Shown one piece after another: positions 8,250 through 16,269 of a stretch of DNA of 64,000 nt. The notes below the pieces were generated by a model. The model ran no database searches and had not been told where the DNA came from. It saw only the letters and a program-made list of their open reading frames with translations. Positions within the stretch are counted from its first letter, which is position 1. The number at the start of each line of letters is the position of its first letter. The position numbers were made by a program, and so were the translations under genes. Where the stretch lies: NCBI RefSeq assembly GCF_900099965.1, contig NZ_FNDJ01000018.1, positions 1 through 64,000 of the forward strand, read 5' to 3'. Origin of the DNA: Nonomuraea jiangxiensis (GTDB taxonomy: Bacteria; Actinomycetota; Actinomycetes; Streptosporangiales; Streptosporangiaceae).

Positions 8250-8594
8250 GTGAGGACCGACGAGGACCGTGTTCGCCTGGCCCAGCAGCTCGGGCAGTTA
8301 CCTATGCACGAATTGGTCGACGTGCTGGGCCATGTCCTGCCCCAGCATGCCGAGGACAGCAACGGATTGCGTACGATGCTGGTCTTGGCTACGGCCACCG
8401 CCTACGAGCAGGAGCCTGCCAGCATCGACGTGACGCTGGTGGCTTGGCCCGATCGGGACCACTACGACGGTGGTCTTGGACCCGAGCAGGGGCTGTGGGA
8501 AGACGGGCGCTGCGCACGGTGCGATGTCGAGGTCACCTCGAACGCCAAACGAGCTTACTGCCCGGTGTGCAACACGCCCTGCACGCTGACCTGA
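8250..8594 (+). CDS. Hypothetical protein with C-terminal zinc ribbon, element cargo
   Basis: About 114 residues from a GTG at 8250; an ATG at 8196 in frame is an alternative and neither has a good ribosome binding site. The N-terminal part is helical (DEDRVRLAQQLGQLPMHELVDVLGHVLPQ). The C-terminus has two CxxC pairs (GRCARCDVEVTSN, then YCPVCNTPC) that would bind one zinc. I do not recognise the family. It lies inside the 7,936-9,719 att-bounded segment, so it is probably accessory cargo. Confidence 0.5.
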   Translation: MRTDEDRVRLAQQLGQLPMHELVDVLGHVLPQHAEDSNGLRTMLVLATATAYEQEPASIDVTLVAWPDRDHYDGGLGPEQGLWEDGRCARCDVEVTSNAKRAYCPVCNTPCTLT

Positions 8595-8633
8595 ACAAGC
8601 CGAGCCTCTACATCAGTGAACCTTTTTTCATGC

Positions 8634-8790
8634 TTATGCGGCCTGCTCGACGCGATGGTTTTGAAGGACGGCGATGGCCTTGCAGAGGTGGCCGGCCCTG
8701 GAAGGGCTGCAGCGTAGCTTGCGGAGGATCTTCCAGCTCTTCAGTCTGGGCGTTCGCGCGTTCGGGCCGCCAGGCCGGATTCAGACGTTG
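8634..8790 (-). pseudogene. IS5-type transposase C-terminal remnant
   Basis: The minus strand encodes ERANAQ and then, after a one-base shift, LKSWKILRKLRC, SPSRAGHLCKAIAVLQNH, ending VEQAA-stop at 8634. This is the characteristic C-terminus of IS5-like actinobacterial transposases (E-R-x-x-A-x-L-K-x-W-K-I-L-R-K-L-R-C). Only about 45 codons remain and they are frameshifted, so it is inactive. It lies in the segment between att copies 2 and 3. Confidence 0.65.
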
Positions 8791-8975
8791 AAGCGGAACT
8801 CTGATCGGCCTCTTGCCGACCTTGGGCGGGGGGCTTGCTGCGCTGGTCGGGCAGCTCTTTTGACTTCACGTCGATGCTCACTGGTTGCCGACGTTTCACG
8901 ATGTCTTGTGCCCCGTACGTGCCCCCATGAGGTAGGAGAGCTGGCGGCCTTGCGCGGCACGCACAGCTACCCCTT

Positions 8976-9426
8976 GGCCTGCCCCTCTGCCGTCGTCCCA
9001 CCTACGAGGTAGCGGACCAGCCGCGGGGGTGCCCCGGCCGCGCGCTCGGCACCACGGCAGTGATGGAGGGAAGGCGGCCCCGCGGCTGGTCCGCTAGGGG
9101 CTTGCCCTGGGACGGCGGTAGGCGGGCAGGCTTCCACGGCAACCCACTCAGATGGGCAGGGGAACGATCTTGGCTGCCCGGAGCCGGAGCCCCCGCCGGA
9201 GGCATGCAGTAAGGCCGGCCCCGTGACCGCGCACGCGGGCGCTGACTGGCCTCCCTCGTGACCCGAGAAGTGCGCCCCCCTGTGATCACTCTGTACTCTC
9301 GCATGGCGGTTCCTCCACTCGTCCGCGCCAGCCGTCCGGCGGTGCTTTAGCCGTCCGCCGGGAGCGCCAGCGGGAGGCGACGACGTGCCGAGACGGCGGC
9401 GCGTGCGGCCCCGTGGGGCCGCTTTA
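8976..9426. repeat. ~450-bp structured repeat, copy A
   Basis: Matches 16,270-16,736 along nearly its whole length with scattered substitutions. It contains a perfect 18-bp inverted repeat (AGCGGACCAGCCGCGGGG at 9011-9028 with its complement at 9078-9095). It ends with a terminator-like hairpin GCGGCCCC-GT-GGGGCCGC followed by TTTAA. No frame looks protein coding; the arginine/proline-rich reading frames are composition artefacts. It stops exactly where integrase homology resumes at 9,427. Possible natures are a non-autonomous mobile element or a structured RNA. Confidence 0.6.
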
Positions 9427-9649
9427 ATAGCGCCAAGCTCATCGGCAAGGACTGGGCGCCCAGGGAGCTCCGACACAGTTTTGTGTCCCTGCTCTCGGAG
9501 CATGACATCCCGATCGAGGACATCTCGCGCTTGGTCGGACACTCAACACGGTTGTTACAGAGACGGTCTACCGGCAGCAGATACGACCAGTCATCCAAGA
9601 AGGCGCGACTGCGATGGACCGCATCTTCCCTGTAGCGGACGAGGCATAG
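9427..9649 (+). pseudogene. Tyrosine integrase C-terminal fragment (element 7,936-9,719)
   Basis: Reads SAKLIGKDWAPRELRHSFVS then LLSEHDIPIEDISRLVGHS, the R-H-x-x-R and H-x-x-[HWR] boxes of a tyrosine recombinase. After a one-base deletion near 9546 the frame continues TVTETVYRQQIRPVIQEGA and MDRIFPVADEA-stop, including the catalytic Tyr. The N-terminal two thirds are gone, replaced by the structured repeat. The copy at 16,739-17,367 has the same frameshift at the same place. It ends 70 bp before att copy 3. Confidence 0.75.
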
Positions 9650-9661
9650 CCGTTCAGCATG

Positions 9662-9679
9662 TCACCAAGTTTGTCACTC
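9662..9679. repeat. Candidate integrase arm-type site
   Basis: TCACCAAGTTTGTCACTC. The same 18-base pattern (TCAC-x-x-AGTTTGTCACTC) recurs at 17,380-17,397 near the right end of the related element. Variants occur at 8,079-8,096 and 16,091-16,108 near the left ends. Confidence 0.5.
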
Positions 9680-9689
9680 ACGCCCCGTT

Positions 9690-9716
9690 TCCATGATCGG
9701 AGACGGGGCTCTTGCT
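9690..9716 (+). terminator. Terminator after integrase fragment
   Basis: CCCCGTTTCC-atgatc-GGAGACGGGG followed by CTCTT. The equivalent hairpin at 17,401 has perfect arms; here one arm has a single change. Confidence 0.55.
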
Positions 9717-9718
9717 GC

Positions 9719-9764
9719 TGGTGGGCGGTACTGGGTTCGAACCAGTGACCCCTCGCTTGTAAGG
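9719..9764. repeat. att copy 3 (tRNA-Val 3' end)
   Basis: TGGTGGGCGGTACTGGG to CTCGCTTGTAAGG, identical over 46 bases to the 3' part of the complete tRNA-Val at 17,436. It is the right end of the 7,936 element and the left end of the 9,719-15,946 element. Confidence 0.8.
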
Positions 9765-9847
9765 AGCCAAGATCGGCTCCGCGTGGTCCCCCACCTGGAG
9801 CAGGTTAACGCGGCTCCTCGCCCCCGGAAGCAGCCCGGACACAGCTA

Positions 9848-9955
9848 ATGGCACGCTAATGGCACGGTGATCATGCCTCTCTGGTCTGCAGCTATGCCGA
9901 CTGACCAGGGCTTCCCCTCGCTCTCGGAATCATTGAATGGCACGGGTATGGCACG
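9848..9955. repeat. Clustered ATGGCACG direct repeats, left arm of the 9.7-15.9 kb element
   Basis: CTAATGGCACGCTAATGGCACG around 9847-9867, then GAATGGCACGGGTATGGCACG around 9935-9955. The same paired repeat (CTAATGGCACGTTAATGGCACG) occurs at 15,887-15,908 beside the other end of the element. Short direct repeats about 100 bp inside both ends are the usual layout of integrase or excisionase arm sites. Confidence 0.55.
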
Positions 9956-10205
9956 CACACGTACGCATGTACACGCTGACCCCCTGGCGCCTGTCGCGAT
10001 CATCACGGGGAGCGACGACGGCGTCAGAACCAAGCCCGATGATCAGCCACTTTGCTCGGTGGGCCAGGGCTGAGGAACGAAGCCCTGGACCTTCGATCGC
10101 CCCCAACCATGCACGGCGACCAATCATGCCGTGGCGATCGTAAGGGCTGCATCTGTGCGGCGGCGCGGCAACCCCTATCAGAGCGTCCGGTTCGTGCGGT
10201 GAGGT

Positions 10206-10268
10206 GGGCGTGCGGCGACCGGCCCGCAGTCCCGCGCCGTCCGGGACCGGCCCCCAGGCCGCACGCCC
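10206..10268. repeat. GC-rich stem-loop in a non-coding stretch
   Basis: GGGCGTGCGGC (10206-10216) pairs perfectly with GCCGCACGCCC (10258-10268); the 41-base loop is itself G/C-rich. The surrounding region from 9,960 to 10,380 shows no recognisable gene. It could be an element replication or transfer structure, or a terminator of the minus-strand methyltransferase transcript; there is no T-tract. Confidence 0.35.
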
Positions 10269-10379
10269 GGACGGCGGGCGGGTGGCGGGCCGGGGGTACG
10301 GCGGCGCGCCCGCCGCCGCCTTGATATCTATGAGAACAATTCAGCAACCTATTGTGCAGCCTGAAACCAGGTGATTCCA

Positions 10380-11573
10380 TTAGCGCTTGCGCCGATCAAT
10401 CTTCACCGCATGACCATCAGGTCTTCTGAATAGCTGAACGCTAAACTTTTGCTGCACGAAAGGAGCATTCGGGTTCCACCAGCGATGATACGCATCGCGA
10501 ATATTAGACGGCCATTCTTGACTTATTCCGTGCACATCTATTCCAAACGACTGTAGATGTGCTTTGATGCTGCAAATATAGCCCTTTGTGAATATTAGCT
10601 GGGGCGGAGTTAATTGCGTACACATCTCCCTATTTCGCCATGCATGACGGAGACCGGACATCACTTCTTCAAGTTCGGCATAAATCATGGGGTAAAGGCG
10701 ACCTCGCCCGCCCATGACGAGCACCATTCCACCTGGCGGCAGCACTTGTTTTATATGACTCAATGCCTCCCTAGATTCGGCCATACTATCAGGGGTAGTG
10801 AGAAAGTTCCCCACCATACCGAGATGGTACCGCTCAGGCAAATGCCAGCCGGGGTTCTCCTCCTGGAGGAGTCTCGCCGCCCACTCATAGCTGATTTCAT
10901 CTTGGTCTAGAATGCCCCTAATGAGCTGCTCTTTGTACTGGGCGTTTTCATGCTTGGAGCGCAGGATCCTCAATCCATAGAAGTCCCTAATCGATGCGCC
11001 GTATGGCCCTCCCCGCCCGCGCTCTTCGGATAGCTGGTGAACAAAGCTAGACATGGCCGGGCTGGCTTCGGCCAATTCGACCGTTGGAGGAGGAGCGTAA
11101 AGTTGACCGATCTCGTGACCCCGAGGAAATAGCAATGCGATCTCGTTGATTGCGCGACCAAAGTCCATGAGGGCATAAGTGGCAGGACCGGGGCCAGCGC
11201 CGACATCCAATGCATGGATCCCTGAACGCCTAATGGGAAAGCGACCGCCCTGCAGCAACAGAAGAAAGACCTGCCACCATCGGCAATAACGGTCTACCAG
11301 ATGGACATATGCATATGCCTCAGCGGCGAGGGGCAAGTCATAAATATCCTCATTACATCGAACCAGCACATCGGGTAGGCGATCGAGGAACATGCGCGCG
11401 GCTTGCGGGCTGGATATGGCCTTTAACAGAAACGCTCTAGTATCCAGCGTCATACGCCTTAAGTTGTCATTGAAACATTCATCAAGCATCTTGGATAGCA
11501 GCGAATAGTTTCTCCGCTGCAATGAGCGCCACGTGCGACGCCGTACTATAGATTGCTTTACTTCCTGGCTCAT
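10380..11573 (-). CDS. Class I SAM-dependent methyltransferase-like protein, low G+C
   Basis: 397 residues from the ATG at 11571-11573 (a GTG at 11606 inside the upstream gene is possible). After a helical N-terminus (QRRNYSLLSKMLDECFNDNL) there is motif I, HALDVGAGPGPATYALMD (about residue 135), and later the strand/loop LPPGGMVLVMGGRGRLYP expected for motif IV-VI of the Rossmann fold. The substrate is unknown. Base composition is about half G+C against roughly 70% nearby, so it was acquired from a different background. It starts four bases after the stop of the XRE-TPR gene and would be co-transcribed with it. Confidence 0.65.
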   Translation of the reverse strand: MSQEVKQSIVRRRTWRSLQRRNYSLLSKMLDECFNDNLRRMTLDTRAFLLKAISSPQAARMFLDRLPDVLVRCNEDIYDLPLAAEAYAYVHLVDRYCRWWQVFLLLLQGGRFPIRRSGIHALDVGAGPGPATYALMDFGRAINEIALLFPRGHEIGQLYAPPPTVELAEASPAMSSFVHQLSEERGRGGPYGASIRDFYGLRILRSKHENAQYKEQLIRGILDQDEISYEWAARLLQEENPGWHLPERYHLGMVGNFLTTPDSMAESREALSHIKQVLPPGGMVLVMGGRGRLYPMIYAELEEVMSGLRHAWRNREMCTQLTPPQLIFTKGYICSIKAHLQSFGIDVHGISQEWPSNIRDAYHRWWNPNAPFVQQKFSVQLFRRPDGHAVKIDRRKR

Positions 11574-11577
11574 GTTT

Positions 11578-12867
11578 CTACTCAAGGAGTTCAGGGCGGC
11601 GCTCACTTAGTGCTTGGCGAGCGATAAGAAGCCGTTCATGGAATTCTATGGCAAGAGCTTCTTTACGGTAGCGCTGACGCAGCGCGCAATCGAGATCTCC
11701 AGCCCGGTTGACGAGGTCGGTGAGGGACCTACGGTCAATGTCGAAGGCGAACATGCCGTGGTCTACGGCTGCATCGAGGTCGCCTCGTCGGGCGTGGACA
11801 ATGCCGAGGTCTATGTGTGCGTCGGCGAGGCGCATGGGAGCGTTGGACGTGCCGTCTGGCCGGGTGTGCATCTGGATGGTTTCGCGGGCGTGTTCTTCGG
11901 CGCGGTCGTCGTCGGCGAGCCAGGTGTAGCAGGTGGCGGCGTAGAAGATCCACTTGGCGTGGTCGAAGACGAAGTGGTGGTCTGGGTGGTCGGGCATGGG
12001 CAGGTTGCCGAGCACATCGGCTCCGCGGGTCAGGGCGCGGTCAGCTTCGCGACGGTCGCCGATGCGGGCCAGGCCCCGGGCTTCTTGGAGAGTGAGTTGA
12101 ACCATGGCGCTGCTAGTGCCGGCCACTGCCTGCCCCATACGTGCAGCGGTCACGACATCTTCGTAGCGGCCTTCGACGAGGGCGAACCAGGCTGACATCT
12201 CGTGGGCCCATCCCATGAGCTCTCCGTGCCCTACCTGGCGTCCCATCTCGAAGGCGGTACGCCGGGCGGTTTCGGCTTCCTCCCTCTCCCCCAAGTCGTA
12301 ATGGATACATCCCAGCAAGGCGGTTAGCCATCCGGTAGTCACGAGCAACTCACGGTGCTGGTCGAGGGTGAGGCGCCCGGCGAGCAGATGATTGATCTGG
12401 GCCAGGCGCTTCTGTGTGCGATCACGCAGGGTGCCAGCGGGCACCACCGGGTAGGCACGGCAGAGCAGATCGACGGCCTCGGCGAGAGCTTCCAAGGTGC
12501 CCGTGCCGACATCGGATGCCTGGAGTTGCTGAGCAAGCTGCATCGTTCCGTACAGGTCGGCTTCGGCGCGTAGTGCGTCGATGGGCATGACCTGGGCTTC
12601 GATGAGGCGGCTCTCGTTCTGCCTCCCCTGTGAGAAGCCAAGCTCTTCCGGTTGCTTCCCGGTCAGTTGGGTCAGCGCCAACCGGTATTCGGTGCGCGGC
12701 CACCTGACTTCGCCTGCTTCCCAGCGCCGGATCCGCTCCTCGTCGCAGGCCAACCTTTGCGCGACACCGATGGGCGTCGCGTTGATCTTTTCGGCCATCT
12801 GCGCGCGGTTGAGCTGCTCCTGGTTGCGCCAGGCGCGTAGGCGCACGTTTGGGATGTAGTCGGGCAT
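11578..12867 (-). CDS. XRE-family regulator with TPR-like sensor domain
   Basis: 429 residues. The N-terminal helix-turn-helix (NQEQLNRAQMAEKINATPIG, then EERIRRWEAGEVRWP) is followed by about 300 residues of helical repeats typical of actinobacterial XRE-TPR regulators, e.g. LLGCIHYDLGEREEAETARR, ARIGDRREADRALTRGADV and DLGIVHARRGDLDAAVDHG. These regulators often control one adjacent effector or a biosynthetic gene. Here the adjacent gene is the low-GC methyltransferase, four bases downstream. Located within the 9.7-15.9 kb element. Confidence 0.85.
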   Translation of the reverse strand: MPDYIPNVRLRAWRNQEQLNRAQMAEKINATPIGVAQRLACDEERIRRWEAGEVRWPRTEYRLALTQLTGKQPEELGFSQGRQNESRLIEAQVMPIDALRAEADLYGTMQLAQQLQASDVGTGTLEALAEAVDLLCRAYPVVPAGTLRDRTQKRLAQINHLLAGRLTLDQHRELLVTTGWLTALLGCIHYDLGEREEAETARRTAFEMGRQVGHGELMGWAHEMSAWFALVEGRYEDVVTAARMGQAVAGTSSAMVQLTLQEARGLARIGDRREADRALTRGADVLGNLPMPDHPDHHFVFDHAKWIFYAATCYTWLADDDRAEEHARETIQMHTRPDGTSNAPMRLADAHIDLGIVHARRGDLDAAVDHGMFAFDIDRRSLTDLVNRAGDLDCALRQRYRKEALAIEFHERLLIARQALSERRPELLE

Positions 12868-13009
12868 CTGCGGGCCTTCCTCCCGGCTGGGGGCTCGAAA
12901 GGGGGAACAAGGGGGCCGTTCAGGGGTCCTGCTCAGACGCGGTTGCCGGTGGACTTGTCATCAATCAACCACGCTACGTCACGCGGCCTCCCGCCACAGG
13001 GAACGCCGA

Positions 13010-13216
13010 ATGAACGAGGAGATGGCGACGGTGATCCGGCCAGACGAGACAAGCAAGACGTCGCCCTGCCCTGCTTGCCGGGGACGCGGGATCAAGCTGC
13101 GCGACTCGCGCCGTTCGCTCCTCATCGGCGACACCGACAGAGATCAGATCTCGAGTGAGGAGCGGGAGTGTCTCGACTGCCTCGGAGACGGCCGGGCCGA
13201 AGGGAGCGGAAGATGA
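13010..13216 (+). CDS. Small zinc-finger protein (DnaJ-type CxxCxGxG motifs)
   Basis: 68 residues with two cysteine pairs, CPACRGRG and CLDCLGDG, like the DnaJ zinc-finger repeats. Small proteins of this type are common in actinobacterial integrative elements. The stop overlaps the ATG of the next gene (ATGA), so they form an operon. No ribosome binding site is obvious before the ATG at 13010. Confidence 0.65.
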   Translation: MNEEMATVIRPDETSKTSPCPACRGRGIKLRDSRRSLLIGDTDRDQISSEERECLDCLGDGRAEGSGR

Positions 13217-13497
13217 ACTCGATCATTCAAGCGGCGGAGAGCGGCTTCCCGCAGGGTCAGGAAGAGGGCGACATGCTCGTCCGGCTGCGTGACCAGCTCA
13301 CGCGTGTCGGTGTCAACGCCGAGCTGCGGGATAACAACAGTGCGCTCATGGTGCACAAGCGTGAGCCGGGGATGCCGGTGTGGGTGTTCGTCGGGTACGG
13401 CGGGGCGTACTACTCCTGGCAGAACGCGGAGAGGCGGCATCCCACCAGTGATGTCGAGGGTACGGCGAACGTCCTGGCGGAGTACATCGCCAGGTGA
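13213..13497 (+). CDS. Small hypothetical protein of the integrative element
   Basis: 94 residues from the ATG at 13213, which overlaps the previous stop; GGGAGCGGAAG upstream is a workable ribosome binding site. The sequence starts with a helix (QEEGDMLVRLRDQLTRVGV) followed by beta-like strands (ALMVHKREPGMPVWVFVGYG and YYSWQNAERRHP). I recognise it only as the kind of short conserved protein carried by actinomycete integrative elements. It has no enzymatic motif. Confidence 0.6.
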   Translation: MNSIIQAAESGFPQGQEEGDMLVRLRDQLTRVGVNAELRDNNSALMVHKREPGMPVWVFVGYGGAYYSWQNAERRHPTSDVEGTANVLAEYIAR

Positions 13498-13743
13498 TGA
13501 CGGGCGTGGCGGGGCAGGCGTGGTTTCTTCCGGAGGGGGTGGGGGCCGTGGCCTTGTCTCGTTGTGCCTCCCCGGCAGGCAGATGCAGTGACAGCCCCCG
13601 CGGCAGCCTTCCCAGCCCGGTCGCTGCGCTGCCTGCCGGATTACTCGTGTATGGCTTCCCGTTGTCGTCAACTACGTGGACAGTCGGCGACGAGCCGGAT
13701 ACGCCCAAACTTGGTAAAACAACCTGTCGGCTGTTGGACGGTC

Positions 13744-14478
13744 ATGATGTCGCTTGAGTCCGTGCCGCCTAAGTATGCGCAGCTTGTGCAGACTCTCCAA
13801 AGGCGCATCGAGTCGGGAGAGTACCCGCCGGGCACGCTCCTCCCCAGCGAGAACCAGCTCATCCAGGAGTTCAGCGTCTCCCGTCCCACTGTGGTCGCCG
13901 CTCTGCGCGTGCTGCGTGAGCAAGGGTGGATCGAGTCCCAGCAGGGCAAGGGGCGCTTCGTGCGCGGGCGGCCAGCGATGGCCTCGGTGGAGCAGAAGCG
14001 TCCCGGGCAGGCATACCTCACCAAGGCGGAAGCCGACTCCACAGGTAAGGTCATCGAGGTGGGCGCGGTGGCCGTGCCGAATCGGGTTGCCGTCCTGCTT
14101 GACGTACGCCCCAAGAGCAAAGTGTTCGTACGGCGGCGACTGATCGCGCGCGATGGCGAGCCGACCGAGGTGGTGTCGCTCTGGCTGCCCTTGGAGCTGT
14201 CCGAAGGGACCGATCTCACCAGCGGTGAGCCGTTGCGGCAAGGCTTCCGGGAACATCTTCAGGCGCGCAAGGGCGTGCGCTTCGATCACATCGTGGAGCA
14301 GATCACCGCCCGCATGCCCTCGACCGACGAGGCCAAGCAACTGAGCATGCCCAAGAACGTCCCGATCCTGGTTGTCTTCGGCGCGGTCCGTGATGCCTCC
14401 GGCCGGCCTCTCGCCGTCGTGGAGGTTCTCCTGCCCGCCGACCGGCACGAGTTGGAGAACGCCTACCCGATCTCGTGA
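13744..14478 (+). CDS. GntR/HutC-family transcriptional regulator (element regulator)
   Basis: 244 residues from the ATG at 13744 (a second ATG follows directly). The N-terminal GntR winged helix reads PPKYAQLVQTLQRRIESGEY, LLPSENQLIQEFSVSRPTV and GWIESQQGKGRFVRG. The C-terminal UTRA-type effector domain runs from about residue 90 to 240 (VFVRRRLIARDGEPTEVVSL, PILVVFGAVRDASGRPLAVVE). GntR regulators of this build are the usual control protein of actinomycete integrative and conjugative elements, but the replication and transfer genes they normally control are missing here. Its 3' end overlaps the convergent gene by 16 bp. Confidence 0.85.
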   Translation: MMSLESVPPKYAQLVQTLQRRIESGEYPPGTLLPSENQLIQEFSVSRPTVVAALRVLREQGWIESQQGKGRFVRGRPAMASVEQKRPGQAYLTKAEADSTGKVIEVGAVAVPNRVAVLLDVRPKSKVFVRRRLIARDGEPTEVVSLWLPLELSEGTDLTSGEPLRQGFREHLQARKGVRFDHIVEQITARMPSTDEAKQLSMPKNVPILVVFGAVRDASGRPLAVVEVLLPADRHELENAYPIS

Positions 14479-14843
14479 GGAACGACGACGACCTGTCCGT
14501 CGTCCTCGTAGATGATCCTGCCGGGGTCCACCGATTCGAGGCGTACGCATTCCACGTCGTGGGCGGCGAGGATCGCCAGGTATCCGGGCACCCTCTGCAT
14601 GAGATGACCGGCTGAGAGCTTGAACCAGGCCGCGGCTCCCGGGTTGATGCTCCGGTCGTAGACCGTGGGGTCCACGGTGGCGGGATTGGTGAAGTTCGCC
14701 TCGTACCAGGCGTTGTTCTCGCGCCTGAACCGCTCCTCCGCATTGGACAGGCGCCCCTGCGCAGCCAGCCCGTTGACGAGACCGAACACGCCCGGGTACG
14801 TCCCTCGCCCGTTCGGTTTCGGGCTCTGGAACCTCACGTACAT
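14463..14843 (-). CDS. Conserved hypothetical protein, unknown function
   Basis: 126 residues from the ATG at 14841-14843, set by a GGGAGGA ribosome binding site seven bases upstream. The protein is rich in aromatic and charged residues (GTYPGVFGLVNGLAAQG, AEERFRRENNAWYEANF, then IIYEDDGQVVVVPHEIG). It resembles short actinobacterial proteins of unknown function seen on integrative elements. It converges on the GntR gene and overlaps it by 16 bp at the 3' ends. Confidence 0.6.
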   Translation of the reverse strand: MYVRFQSPKPNGRGTYPGVFGLVNGLAAQGRLSNAEERFRRENNAWYEANFTNPATVDPTVYDRSINPGAAAWFKLSAGHLMQRVPGYLAILAAHDVECVRLESVDPGRIIYEDDGQVVVVPHEIG

Positions 14844-14931
14844 CGGTGTTCCTCCCGTGATCACCCTGCCTGGGGCGTTCTACCAGCTCCACTGGTTGGA
14901 CACCAACTCACTTAGGCACTTGACCTAGCAA

Positions 14932-15889
14932 GCTACGGAGAGTTTCCGTCTAACGGACAAGTGGATCATCGAACGGACGAATCTCCGGCCTCGCGCCGTC
15001 GAGCTCTACAACGGACCGCTCAAGCGCTACATCCGCCCTCACCTGGGCGGCGTGCCCATCTGCAAGGTAGACACGGCTGCAATCCGTGAGTGGCGAGTCC
15101 TACTGCTCGGCAATGACGTCGGCCAGTCCGAGGTAGCCAAGGCCTACCGCTTCCTGCGGGCCGTTCTCATGACGGCGGCAGACGACCAGATAGCCCTCGC
15201 AATCCCTGCCGCATCCGGGGCGCCGGTGAGGAGAAGCCGGAGGAGCGTCCGGTCCTGACCGTGGCGAAGGTCTTCGAGCTGGCCGGCCTGATGCCTGAAC
15301 GCCTGCGCGCCCTGGTCCTCCTCGCCACCTTCGCCAGCCTGCGTTGGGGCGAAGTGGCAGCCCTGCGGCGCCTGGACCTGGACCTGACCGCCCGGACTGT
15401 CAGCGTTCGGCCACAGCATGTCGAACTCGACACCGGCGAACTCCTCTTGGGCCCGCCCAAGTCCCGCGCGGGCGTCCGTACGATCGCCATCCCAGAAGCG
15501 ATCATCCCGGCCCTCCGCGATCACCTCGACCAGTTCACCGACCCCGAACCCGACGCGCTGATCTTCACCGAATCACGAGGCGGCATCCTGCCCGCAGCAA
15601 CTTCCGGCGCGCGTCCAAGTGGGGCAAGAGCACAAGGGAGATCGGTTTTCCAGGCCTGCATTTCCACGACCTCCGACACACCGGTAACACGATCGCCGCC
15701 AGTTCCGGCGCGAGCCTCAAAGATCTCATGCAGCGGATGGGACACGACTCCGTCCGTGCCGCGCTGATCTATCAACACAGCACAGCTGAAGCCGACCGCA
15801 AGATCGCCGATTCCATGAACGACAAGATCAACCAGAGCAACCCGGACGACGAAGGTGGATCTTCAGGAGTGCTCACCCGCGTGACCTAA
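14932..15889 (+). pseudogene. Tyrosine integrase, truncated and twice frameshifted (element 9.7-15.9 kb)
   Basis: Reading begins after a stop at 14926-14928 with SFRLTDKWIIERTNLRPRAV, the core-binding domain; the first 60-80 residues are missing. A one-base deletion near 15,195 shifts ADDQI to RNPCRIRGAGEEKPEERPVL, and a second near 15,592 shifts GGIL to RSNFRRASKWGKST. The catalytic blocks are otherwise clear: ATFASLRWGEVAALR, HFHDLRHTGNT, MGHDSVRAALIYQH. With two frameshifts and no N-terminus the enzyme is dead, so the element cannot excise by itself. It ends 57 bp before att copy 4. Confidence 0.8.
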
Positions 15890-15908
15890 TGGCACGTTAA
15901 TGGCACGA
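15887..15908. repeat. Paired ATGGCACG repeats, right arm of the 9.7-15.9 kb element
   Basis: CTAATGGCACGTTAATGGCACG, overlapping the integrase stop; the same pair is found at 9847-9867 beside the left att copy. Confidence 0.55.
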
Positions 15909-15909
15909 C

Positions 15910-15940
15910 AGCCCCGTAGCATGATCGCTGCGGGGCTTCT
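15910..15940 (+). terminator. Terminator after the integrase
   Basis: AGCCCCG-tagcatgatcgctg-CGGGGCT followed by TCT; a short G/C stem placed just after the integrase stop. Confidence 0.5.
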
Positions 15941-15945
15941 CAATG

Positions 15946-16108
15946 CAGGTGGGCGGTACTGGGTTCGAACCAGTGACCCCTCGCTTGTAAGGGTGGTTAT
16001 TCGATCACTGGAACTGGCGTTTCCGCTGTTCAGGTCCGCATTCGGTGTGCACCCATGTGCATAGTCGCGCTGTGGTGAGCGTCCCGGATGTCACTCAGTT
16101 TGTCACTC
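15946..16108. repeat. att copy 4 plus left end of the second element-family copy
   Basis: The att core (CAGGTGGGCGGTACTGGG to CTCGCTTGTAAGG, about 15946-15991) is followed by ~115 bp closely matching 7,981-8,096. The TCACTCAGTTTGTCACTC block at 16,091-16,108 matches the 18-base arm-site pattern. Confidence 0.75.
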
Positions 16109-16121
16109 GACGATGATTTAT

Positions 16122-16192
16122 AAGGAGGGTGGGATCACGGGATTCTGACGCTCCGAGACGTATCCGGGAGCGGTTCCATACCCACCCTCCTT
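16122..16192. repeat. Nested inverted repeat, possibly a miniature insertion
   Basis: AAGGAGGGTGGG (16122-16133) and CCCACCCTCCTT (16181-16192) are perfect complements around 47 bases that hold a second small inverted repeat (GCTCC...GGAGC). It is absent from the equivalent place in the 7,936 element. Confidence 0.5.
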
Positions 16193-16269
16193 GAGCTGCG
16201 GGCACTGAACGCTCTCAGACCAACTCCAACAACCTAGAGTTTAGATCTTGCGGTTTAAGCGCCACAAGG

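Noticed and set aside
9002..9304. Arg/Pro-rich minus-strand proteins inside the 450-bp repeat
   Set aside because: The frame is not preserved between the two copies, so the repeat is unlikely to be coding.
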